Part shown: positions 12,501 to 24,500 of the stretch, one piece after another
Numbering within the stretch: position 1 is the stretch's first letter
How the letters are laid out: the number at the start of each line of letters is the position of its first letter
Origin: Turbatrix aceti
Lineage: Eukaryota > Nematoda > Chromadorea > Rhabditida > Panagrolaimidae
Direction: 5' to 3'
Length of the DNA: 64,000 bases
NCBI GenBank assembly: GCA_963969345.1
Contig: OZ017769.1
Span: 62,001-126,000 of the forward strand
Made by a program: the position numbers and the translations under genes
Notes under the pieces: generated by a model
The model's input: the letters and a program-made list of their open reading frames with translations, nothing else
What the model was told of the DNA's origin: nothing
Databases searched by the model: none

Positions 12501-15500
12501 CAATACGAAAGAAAAATATCCCCTTGCGCGCGTGAGCGTTATGAATGCTTGTAGAGTAAAAGCTCCCCGTTTTTTATGACAAACAAAAAAATTCCTGATC
12601 TTGCAGGACACACATAGAGACGCAGACGGGGTTCTAGCTTGTGCAAAAAAAAATCGCAAGTCAATGGAAATAAAACCCACGAGCCACTTGTGTTTGTACT
12701 TGAATTCCCGTAGGCAGGCGGTCGAGAGCTTGGCCTTTGCGAGATCCGGGTCCTTGAGCCAGTCGTGTTGTAGCGCGTCGTCCACGGACAATCTCTGCCT
12801 GCAAAATAAAAAGATGCGTGTTGTGGTGAAAAAAAGCAGAAAAAGAGAAAAGGAAAGGCCGCGTAAGCCAATTCAATCTTAATTTTTGTGCGGGGGTGTT
12901 GCGGGTGAGGGCAACATGAGATCAATGTTTTTCTGAATAGTTAGCAGCTTCACACTAAATTTTAATTCAAATATATTCAAAAAAATATTCGGTTTGTTTT
13001 GTTCGTGATGAACAAAACGCTATAAAGCATTTTTTAAATAAAAACAATATTAAAAATGTTTGAAATATAATAAGCAGTTGCAAAGCAGAGACTGTAAAAG
13101 TACAGATGATAATGGGGAAACACTTACCTGGGATCAGGGCGCAATAACCGTGAAAGAAAATGTTTGGCATCTAGCGAGACATCGTCCATCGCAGAAACTG
13201 GTTCGTGTGGCATACCACGAACAACGTTAGACAACGTTTCGTCGTCGTTGTCGCCAACAAAGGGTGACAGACCGGATAGCAGGACGTAAGTCAAGACGCC
13301 AACGCTCCACATGTCTGCAGCCAGGCACACCGGCCGTCCCATCACAACCTCGGGAGCGACAAACTCCGGCGAAGATTGTATCAAGCCGTGTACCTTTCCA
13401 TTCAGGAGATGCCTGAAAGACGGATTATATAATAGCGGCATTTTTTTGAAAGACATCGGAAAATAACAAAAAATAACAGCTGGAGTCTATTCTTATGTGC
13501 ATGCCACTGTGTGTATTCTAATGTACAAGATAGTTTAATTTTGACGACATATATTACTTTTATTGATTGCCCATTTTATAATAAAAAATTTGCATTGGTT
13601 ATTTTCGAACCCCTTATTGCTCCGGCTCACGGCTCGCTTCTGCTCAGCTCACGAGCGCGAGCGCGCTCGCGCTCGCATAAGGAGCACTAAAGGAGCACAA
13701 TGGAAGAGAAAGGCGCGTAGGCACCAGGGATGGGTGAACACTTGTTTTTTTTGTTCATGAACAAACATGAACATTTTGTCAATTTTGTTCACAAGTATGA
13801 ACAAACGTGAACACTTTCAATCGTGTTCACGAACAAACGTGAACAAACACAATGAACAAATTATAAAGGCTAAACTTCATTTTTATCCTTTATTTTTGAC
13901 AGTACAATCAAAAATGAAATCAAAAATTACTATTATTTAGAACTTAAACTTGTTGGCAAAAACAAACATTAATCCGCTTAGTTTCTCATAACAGAGACGG
14001 TTGCGCAAAACAGTAATGTTGGCAGCCACCGAGAAAAAGTGGATCATTTTGTTCGTTTTTTTCTGTTCGAAAAATTTAGTCGTGTTCATGAACAAACATG
14101 AACATAGCCGTTCATTTAATTTTTGTTCATGAACGAACATGAACAGCAAATTTTGGATTTGTTCATGAACAAACACGAACGAACATGAACGTTCACCCAT
14201 CCCTGGTAGGCACAGCATTCACTTTCACGACAATGGAGCGTAAAACAGCGTTCATTCGCACGTATAGTGTTGACTTTGGCAGCTTCGCGCATTGGCATTT
14301 TTGATTTTTCAATGATGGCATCTGACAAAATTGTTAGGGCAAGTCTTGAGCTTTCAAACAAGCCATCAACGGCACAAAAATGTTGATTTTCGGCACAGCT
14401 GCAGGTCTACCAAGTTTTAGTTTTTAATCGTTCATTGCAGCCATTGTAGGTTTCCGAAAAAGATGCTACAACATCAAAAGTTCCCTAAGGTCAACATGTA
14501 TGCAAAGTGCTGTTCGTTGAATGAAGCACAAAAGCGAGGATCTGGGACAAAAACTGTTTTTCCCTATAAAAATGGGCAAAATAGCTGAAAACGAGCACGC
14601 CCCGCACTAGCATAAGGAGCACTAAAGGAGCACAACAGGAGGGGAAGACTTTTTCAGCCTAAATTTGAATAAAAATAAGGAGAGAAAAGTCTTCCCCCTG
14701 TTGTGCTTCTTTAGTGCTCCTTATGCTAGTGCGGGCACGGTCAAAAAAGAAATTTGCTACCCGCACTCGCATGAGAATCATAACGGAATCATAACGGAAT
14801 TATAAGGCGGCTAGAATCAAATGAGACGCACAATGAAAATGAAGAATCACAATGAAGTGCAAAAAAATCTAAGCTATTTTCCCCTTTATTCGCATTCAAA
14901 ATTCAGCAAAAAACAATGACTAAATTAGAGCTGCGGATCACAATGAATTACATGCATGCGTGCGAATGAATCACAATAAAACACATTAGCGTGCAAAGCC
15001 CAATAATTCCGTTATGATTCTCATGCGAGTGCGGGTACCCCACATTCAAAATTTCCATAAATTCTTGCGTTGCGCTCAGTTTTTATAAGGTAAAACAGTT
15101 TTTGTCCCAGATCCTTGTTTTTGTGCTTCATTCAAGAAACGGCACTTGGCATACATGTTGATACCGACCTTATGGAACTTGTGATGTTGTAGCATCTTTC
15201 TCGGAAACCTACAACAGCTGCAATGGACGATTCAAAACTAAAACTTGGTAGACCTGCAGCTGTGCCGAAAATCAACATTTTTGTGCCGTTGATGGCTTGT
15301 TTGAAAGCTCAAGACTTGCCCTAACAATTTTGTCAGATGCCATCATTGAAAAATCAAAAATGCCAATGCGCGAAAGTCAACACTATACGTGCGAATGAAC
15401 GCGCTCATTTTTTCTTCCATTGTCGAAAAACAAGGGGAAAGTGAATGCTCTCTTTTTTTCTCTCTTTTTAAGGGGAGGATAGAGAAATGTTCCATGTGTT

Positions 15501-18500
15501 ATCATTCTGATCGAAATTTTGCTTTGAAACCTTCCTAAACGTCGTGTCGTGCAAGGCATAAAATCCGGCCGGCCGGCCGGCTTTTCGATTCAAGGCCGGC
15601 CGAAAAAGCCGGGAAAAGCCGGAAAAAAATTCGAAAGCTGGTTTTTTTCGAAAAAAAGTATGATTTTCTGACGTTTTTGTGCTTCATTCGTCTTTTTTTT
15701 TTACATTTTACCACAGGGGAATTCATTTTTCCATAACATTGTTGTTTCCAAAAAAAATTTTTCCAAATTTGGGCGGAGCGAGCGCGAAAAATTGGAGAGT
15801 TCAATGAGCGTGAGCAGAGCGAGCACGAAAAATTGAATTGCTCAAAGAGCGCGAGCAGGCGAGCGCTGAAAATTGTCGAATTGAACAACTCTGGAGGGAC
15901 TTGATTACTGACTCCAAATTCACATTTTTTTTTGTGTGAGCCATGTTCATTGCCCGCTCCTACTCGCTTCAGGTTGAATTTAAATAAAAATAAAGAGAGA
16001 AAAGTTTTCCACTCCTGTTGTGAGAAATTGAATTCAACTCCTGTTTAGTGCACCTTCTAAGGATCCTTATTCGAGTGCGGGTGCTCCATTCACGAGCACG
16101 AGCTGTGAGCAAGAACCGAGAATCTGAAAACAAAGAGCGCGGAACAACTCTGCGTATGACAGTGAGGTGAATCTTCGATTCACAATCAGAGTCGATTATA
16201 AATGTTCAAAATGTTTTTAACTCTTGAAAGTCAACTCTTTCTTTAAAAAATTGACTCCGCCTTTCGACCAAGTTGTAAAATTCCTGTGTTAAGAGGCAAT
16301 AGGCCTCTTAAATGGTCAAATTTTTTAGCATGTTTTTTTGTAAAAGTAAAAAATGTTACCAAATTTACAGAACAACGTTGGTTTTCACAATAAGCCAAAA
16401 AACGCGTCTTTTAATGGTCAAGCCACCCCAAATTTGAATTTTCAAATAAGACCTTTGTTTCACCTTTTTTAGTTTTATTTATTTGATTTGAAATTGCTCA
16501 ATTTCAAGAATAGCCAACCAAGCAATTCTTCTAAACTCTTTTAGGTTATTTACGCATTGTAATCGTAATTGTTTTTTTTACAATTACGCGTCAAAAAAAA
16601 TATAAATAAAAAAAGTAACAAACCTGCTCTGACCAAAATCGGCCAATTTGATATGGTCATCGTGCAAGAGAATGACTTCAGGTCTCAAATCAAGATGAAC
16701 AATGTTTCGTTCGTGTAAATATTGCACAGCGGTGAGGAGTTGCTTAATGAAGATCCGAACTTCATCCTCCCGGTTTCTGTCAAAGTCTCCGCTAGGTGGT
16801 GGAGCCAGAAGACTATCGAAGAGGCTTCGATCGCTGCTGCAAGCGTTACGAAAATTTATCATGCCACAAGCATAACCGGCAAGACACTTGCTCAAAAGTG
16901 TAAAGTTCCTTTGTTCTCGTATTTTCTTATTGTTTTTGGTCTGACAGGGATCGATCCTATCTCAGGTGATAGAAACAAAAGGAGGCAAACTTATTATACC
17001 TGCAGGAAACAAATAACAAAGCAAAGGAAGGACGCCCCCTTCATTCCTCTAATTTTTCAAGGTAAACTGACAACTGCATTGATTGTGCGGATGAAGTGTT
17101 GCGCCCTCTCATTTGCAATAGCGGATTTTTGGATAATTTTGACAGCTGCGATTGGTTGGCAACCGAGTGCATCGATACTAGGTCTAATCAATGAACAAAG
17201 AAAGAGCCACCCAGGCCGTAAATTGAGAATGAAAAAACCTGAAATAACAGCATATTTTATACGCTGACGATGCCGTTAGCGTTCCAAACGCACTTCAAGC
17301 GCCGCCTGATCCATGCCTGCATCTTGTCATCGGTGTTGTACAGCTGTGAAACCTGGGCGCTGACAGAAACGGCAAGATATACGTTGCGCAATGCTTAACA
17401 CCAAGTCGAACGAGCCATCCTCAGGCTGCAACGGTCTGACAAAGTCTACAACAGAATCATTCGACGACGAACGAAGCTCAAATACTGGGTGAAAGAAGCG
17501 AAAGGAAGAAAATGGATTTACACCCGAAAGCAACTGGAGGCAGACAAAAACAGCCTGGCCAGACGACTGACCTTGTGGATACCACAAGGAAAACAACCCG
17601 TGGGACACCCTTATCTACGCTGGGCCGACGCGCTCAACTCGGTGTTCAACAAGACGAAAACCAGACAACAGCGACGATGAGAAGAAAAAATCAATTATTC
17701 ATTATAAAACCGAATTTTCACTTCTAACATTCGAACAAAGACTTTTATACTTTTCGAAAACTTACTTTTTCCAATCGGACAACGAAATAGACAGTGAACA
17801 AGAATAGGCTTCATCATCGTCATCTGACATGATACCCTGTCCCTTCAGGGTAGCGTTGTTATTCCACAACTAATATTATTTTCTTATTAGTGTATCGTGT
17901 TGTTTGATAAACAACAAATTACGACAAGTCAATCAGCAAACACCCTAGCACAAAAGATGCCAGCTTTTGAAGCATTCACATGTGAGTCTCCGTTTTATTG
18001 CCATTGAAAAAAAAGGCGAAGCAAAAAATCCCCCTTCTCCAAGTGTTTAGAAAGCAATCCGGACGCTTAACGATCTGAACAAATGATGGGCTACGGAGTA
18101 TCGTTGCCACCACCAACAAAACTACCGACACTGACACTGGTAGTATTAGTGAGCGTGGTATGGAGTGCGTAGACAGACGTCCTCCTAGTACATCTTGCAT
18201 GCTGCCAGCGAATGACTTATGTCCATCTATCTACCAGAACTGCTTGTCTACTTGGATTTCATTCCGTTAGCAGCTGCAAACGCTCCCCACTACCACCGTC
18301 GCTTATTTGTTTTGTTCGATGGATAGAGTTATTTTTTTGCCATCTACCTGTCAAAATAGCTTTTTTTGTTTGTTATGAGTTTTCGTACCACTTGAGAATC
18401 TGCAGGCAAACTTTTTTTGGTGAGTTAGCTTCATTAATTGCTTGTCAGCAGTGGTTGCTTGGTTCATTTAAATTCTTTATAATATTTTAGCTTTCCCCCC

Positions 18501-21500
18501 CTGAAAAAAAAGAAAAAATGTGAGCTGGCTTATTTTGTAAATTTAAATTCCATGAAAAAAAATAACACAAAAAATGCCAAATACATTTTAAAAAGTACAT
18601 TTTAAAACATTTAAAAATTTTCGTATTTTTTTATTTGCAAAAGCTTATTTACAGCCAACCACAATTTTTGATTCTAATCTCGGCAATATGTGCAATACCC
18701 TATAACTTAGCTTCTTTACTAAAAACAGCTGCAGCAGCCTGACACCTAGTTGAAGGGGTACTTAAATTGATACGAAAAATTGCCGTTCCCATTTGCATTT
18801 CTGTGGTTGTCGAGTCGAGTCTCTCTTCCACCCGCAAAAACAACACCAGCCCAACTCACTTTTCATAAACGACGATGGCAAGCGATCCCGAAGGAATGAC
18901 ATGGCGATACTGTTCAAAGCCACGTCCCTCGACTAGGTTGTGGATGGCAAGGCTACGAGCAAGGCTTTCATCGTTCAGCTTTATCTGCGCGAGGTATGGC
19001 TTTTGCGTCGATCGATCACGCACGACAAATGGACTGCCGCTTTTGACTAATCTGCAATTGAATGACTTTTTTAGAGAGGGATAGAGAGCAAGACATTTGT
19101 TTTTCTGCAGCTGTTTCTAGTGGCGGACGAACACACGGACGCACGCATTACTTGGCAGGATCACGGGCTCAGCGCGAGGTAATGGTGCTTCGATCGTAAC
19201 CGCAGCAGATGCGAGTTTTAGAAGTTTGTTTGCCATCATCGTCAGTATCCGTGTCATCATCATCGCTGTTGATTGGCTTGTCGTCGTTGGGTCTCTCTCT
19301 CCACTCTTTTTAAAAGTCATTCAATTGCAAAAAAAAAAGTTAGGCAGTCCAAAGTTTCATGCGTGAGTTCGATCAAAGTAAAAACCAACCATAAGGGCTT
19401 TTCAAAAAGCCAGGTATCTTCTTGAATTGAAAAGGCTTTATTTTTTGCCATGGGACCAGAGCAAGTCTATCGACAAAAACAAAAAAATCGATAGATGATG
19501 ATCGGATGTGACGATAATGTACAAGCTTCCTCAAAATCGCTCATCCGGGCGATCGAGATCAAACCAAGCCACCTCGCCCCACGCTTTGCCTTGCGCCATG
19601 CAACCTCCAACCTTTTCATCGAGGGACACAAGCATTCAACGGTACACCATATTGCCAGCCGGCAAGTCAGTCGTATTAGAGCTGTGAGTTAAAGGTGTGT
19701 ACAATTGCGGACAACAGACGGGACGGCACAAAATACACACAATAAAACTTTATTCGGTACATTGAAAAATATATGAAGTAAAAAAGTTGATATCTAACAA
19801 AAGACTGGCTGGAAATTATATTGAGCACGATTGTTTGTGTTTAAGAAACATATACCAAGAATCTATCAACTGACATCAAAATGATCGAAATTTCGGGCGG
19901 CACACCAAGTTTTAAATACTAGATGCCAGGACAAACTCATCTGCATCCATTTTTGGGTCATTACAAAAAAATACGGGGATTAGCGCAGAATCAGTGCGTG
20001 TACAAAAGTGTAAGTGAGCGACGATGACAATCGTATACGATAACCGATAACGGCAGACGTGAATGATGGCACCTGTCAATGGAGAGAGAGAAGGTGGAAA
20101 AAGATTGTGGACATCGGCAAGTGCATCAATCAATTCTACCCAATCGAAATGCATCAATTGATCATCAGGCAGAAAAATTTCGTTTTGGCAGGACAAAAAT
20201 TATTTTTTTTTTAGCAACTTGAAGGGTTAAGTTTGGCGGCAACAAAAATAAACCTCCTAGTTGTTTAAATTACTGACATTGTTGGTGAAAATGTCGTGTC
20301 AAAATCAAAATAAAGTTTAAAATCAATCAATTAGACTGGTAATATCGCGGATGTGTGAATGGGTCGCTCGTTTGGTGTGTTAGTATATCAAAACGGGTAA
20401 CGCCGCTGGGAGCGGCAACAAGGGTATTTACATATACCAGAAATCAACAGAAACAGATCCAATTCTGGTCGGCACATAAAAAACAAACAAAGTATTCAAA
20501 AGAGCCTGGGGCAGAGGAGGGAGAGGATAACGGATGATTACTTTTCGTTGGTTTCGTCGATGTCGTAGAGCTCGCGTGGCTTACGCGTCTCGAGCCCAAC
20601 CCGTCGTCGTGGCAGTTCAACGTCGTTGTAGTCGCCATCGGCTTCGACCGTTACCGTGCATGACGTTGTTGATTGTCCAGCATCGTTTGACGCAACCACA
20701 GAGTAGATTCCTGAGTCACGCCAGATGGGATCTGTTATGATCATAGCGTAAGTGTAGGGTTCTTCAAAAACAAATTTCACGCGATGCGATTCGGCGATTG
20801 GGTGCCAATCCTGGAAATTAATTTTTTTTAAATTAAAAATTGGAATTACTTACCTTCATCCATTTGACTTCCGGCGTCGGCACACCGTCAACACGGGCTT
20901 CAAGTTTTACTGGCTGGGCGTCAGAGAACACCTTGTCCAGAAGGGGTTGAATGAACGATGGCCGAACTATAAAATTACATTTGTGAACTGTTTATTTCTC
21001 AGAAGTTTATTATGAACCTAAGGCAGTCTTATATACGAGTATGCTAATTACAGAGGGATTCCGTCCGGGATGCCGTCAATTTTAAAAAGCGCATCGAAAA
21101 TTTTTTTAAAGTTATGGAAACCCAAATTTTTCATGATAAAAAAATCGCACCGAAATAAAAAGTTCTCGCAAGACACATTTTTTTCAAGATTTTGAAACTT
21201 ACTTCCGACATCAATTTGAACATTCTGTTGTGCTTCACCGTACTGATTTCGTGCAAAACATTGGTATTGTCCGGCAGTAATGCGTGAAAAAGACGAAATT
21301 GTAAGTATCGTTTCGCCACCAGCAATGTTATTTTGTACCTTGTAATGCGTAGTCGGTAGATGCGTATCCAAATCATTGCCTCGGAATTTCCATTCAATCT
21401 TTGGGTCCGGGTATCCAGAGATAGCAAGTGTAATTGTGATGGTATCATTTTCAGCGCAGTATCTTTTTTCAACAACACCAGGAGCGAACCACGGAGCACA

Positions 21501-24500
21501 AGCAAACTGTTCGGCGTAAGCCTGTTCGAGAGCGCGCTCTGCGTAGGGATCAAGAAGAGGAATTACACGTTTGTTCTTGTCTAGCACAGGTCTAGGAGGT
21601 GCCATGAGTCTCGAAGGAGGCGAAGCAGGTGAAGGATCGCTAATGCCGTAGATGTTTTCGGCACGCACTCGAAATTGATATGAACGTCCAAGCTCGAGGT
21701 TCCGCACCTTGCAAACAGGTTCGGGGATGTTGTAGTCCAGCTAAAAAACAAAAAAAAATTTCGTCTGCAAAAGTTTTGTGAGTTAAATCATCCAATGTTA
21801 GTGTCACCCAAACAGGTTATGAGAAAAAATGAGCTGACCAATGTCCAATCTCTATCTGGCAATTCTCGAATTTCGATAACGTAGGTGACTTGAGGATATC
21901 TGGGAGGCGTTCTTTTGGACGGGATCCACGACAAAGTGAGATGATGGCCACTGACTTCCTTAATAAACGGTCCACGATCCGGTGGTGTAGGCAGGCACTT
22001 GACATTAAGCTTTTTGAATCCAAATTCCTCCGTTAAGTACGGCGTGATGTCAATGGATCCATCAAATTTGATGTTATCCAGGTAGGGCACGGTAACGTCG
22101 AGAACGGCAGATGACTGCGCAGTGCCAATGGTGTTTCGAGCAATTGCGACGTACTCGCCGGAATCTTCGAGAGTCGTTTCCAGAATAATGAGAGCATGGG
22201 ATCCGCCTCCTGCCACTTGGATGGTCTTTCTCGAGTCAGGTGAAATCTTCTTTCCATTGTGATACCAATCCACGACTGGTGGAGGATATCCCACGACCAG
22301 ACAATCAAAGATTGTCGGCATGTGTGTGAAAATGTGTTTGTTTTTGAGCTGCCGGATGAATCCAGGCGGGAATGGATGACCGGAAGGACGTCCACTGTCG
22401 TCATACGGTATCCTTGGGCGAATAACACTGAGGGGTCCCTCGGTTTTGGCCTTGCCGAGCAGATTGGTGGCAACAAGCTGGTAGTCCGCTTCGTCGTCGG
22501 GGCTGACGTTAACAATGATGCAGTGGTGAAGGCCGCGTTCATCGGTCCAGATCTTGCGTCGTGCTTCGTCGCTCGATCCAATTTCAACACCGTTTCGGAA
22601 CCACTGGACTGTGGGAGTAGGCCAGCCAGTGACGCAAACTTGCATTTCGGCGGCGTTGCCCTGAAGGATCGACGGAGGTCAGTCGGTCAGTCATCGACGC
22701 GTGTTGAGTAATAAAGATTTTTAAGGATGGGTTCGAAATAGGTAGAAGGAGGTTCATTTGCGGTAAGGTAAGTATTTGCAAGAAGAAAATATTGTTGAAT
22801 GGAACTTATTTATTTGCAAATTTAAAAAAAACAACATTTTAATGTTCGTTTAAAAAAAATTTTTTTATTAGTTTAAAAAAAACTAATTTTTAAATTTGGT
22901 CCAAAAACTGTATCGTTTCATTTTTTGTTTTGGGTCCAAAATTTGTTTCGATAACAAAACTATTTTCAAATAAAAGGTCTTTTGAAATCATTTTCATACC
23001 AAATCTACAACATATTTATTGTTAATTTTGACACAAAAAAATTAACAATTTTCTTCTTGCATAAACTTTTTCATTTCTCACCAATTCAAGTCAAAAAAAT
23101 CTACCAAACTACTCACCTGATGAATAGACAGCGGATAGAGTCCCCGACGAATACGGGGGCGAGATTCTTCCGGTGGTCCGCCATTAGCAAAGGGCTCGGA
23201 TATGCCATTTGTGTATGGGGCACGCCGTTCACCTGCAAACAAGAAAACTATTTGCGTCATCAACACATTTTCTAGTGAATTTATGATAATGAAAAACAAG
23301 TGAAGCGGTGTTAAATTTTAAAAAAAATGGTGTCTTTAGGCACTCTTTGTAGCCCAAAAAAAAGGACACAGAAGGTTAATAGCAAACGTAAAATTTTGTG
23401 CAGAGAAAAAATAAAAGGAAAGTGCACAAGTTTGTCGAACCTTTTTCAAGTCTGATTAGATTGTGTTCGCACGCGTGCACTTGAAATCATTCAAGAACGA
23501 GGGAGACAAGAGAGGTCGGAGGGGGACAAGAAAGGACCACCTTTCCTCACGTCATGTCACGTGTCATGTTTATTTGTGTTTTTTTTTCTCGTATATGTGT
23601 GAATAATGCGTATCGGTCTCATTCTTTCTTTGTTTGTCAAATGCACAAATATTGCAACAATTAATCGTTCAACTTTAATTTAGTCATAAGATCCAGCGAG
23701 ACTACAGAAGTACAGAACTACAATATCCAACATCCTTGTGGCCTCTAGTTGTGTTTTTCAATAGACAATAAACCAAACCACCATGCAATAGACCGCAAAA
23801 AAGAACGTGTTTCACGCTGTTATCATTTTAACTTGCCGTAAGTAGCCAGACAAACGCATTACTGCCCTTTCTCTGGTTTGATGGATATACCCCTTCTGAC
23901 ATGACTAATGTTGGAAGAGTCAGCGGGGGTAGAGTTGGGAAAGGTGGGAAGAAGAAGGTCATTCAACCGCGCCTTCTTATGGATTGGAAGTGTTTTTTCT
24001 TTGTTTATCAGGATGTCAATTCTTTGATGTTTTTAACACATATTTTTCGTCGAAACGTTTTTTTGTTGTTAACAAAACGAATAATCTTTTTCCTGTCTAG
24101 AATTGTTCTTCAGAATCTTAATCAGAAATTATGTCAAATTTCGAAGCAAAGTTTTTGTTTGTATGTTTTTTGCACATTTTAAGCATTATAAAAAATTTAA
24201 ATTCAGACCCTCTCAAAAAATGTTTTTTCACTACTAATTGTCAGCCTGTTGTTCCCTGCTACTTTTTAAGTGAACAAAGAGTTCCGCCCTCACATTCGCC
24301 GAACCGCTCCCCCTCCTCCTCTGTCATCCTCATTGCGCAAGAAAAAGAAGTGAATCATCAACAAAACCCCCGTACTTACTGATTGAGGCAAGTAGTATAT
24401 TTCACAGAGACTTGTGTGAAGGATTTTATTTTTTCCATTTACCTGTGACCAGTGTTCCAATGACTCCGACAACGCAGTAAACTCGGGAGTCAAAAAGTTA

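Larger units (their letters stand above)
14215..15450. repeat. Palindromic repeat family A, copy 2 (interrupted by two small elements)
   Basis: Arms 14215-14599 and 15038-15450 are reverse complements of each other and match copy 1 at 1922-2645. Its outer end was hit by the hAT element and its centre by two CCCGCAC-ended elements. Confidence 0.8.

Noticed and set aside
19912..20196. 94-codon minus-strand frame between exons 25 and 26
   Set aside because: No homology, no acceptor or donor in phase with the neighbouring exons; kept only as part of a possible 3' UTR.
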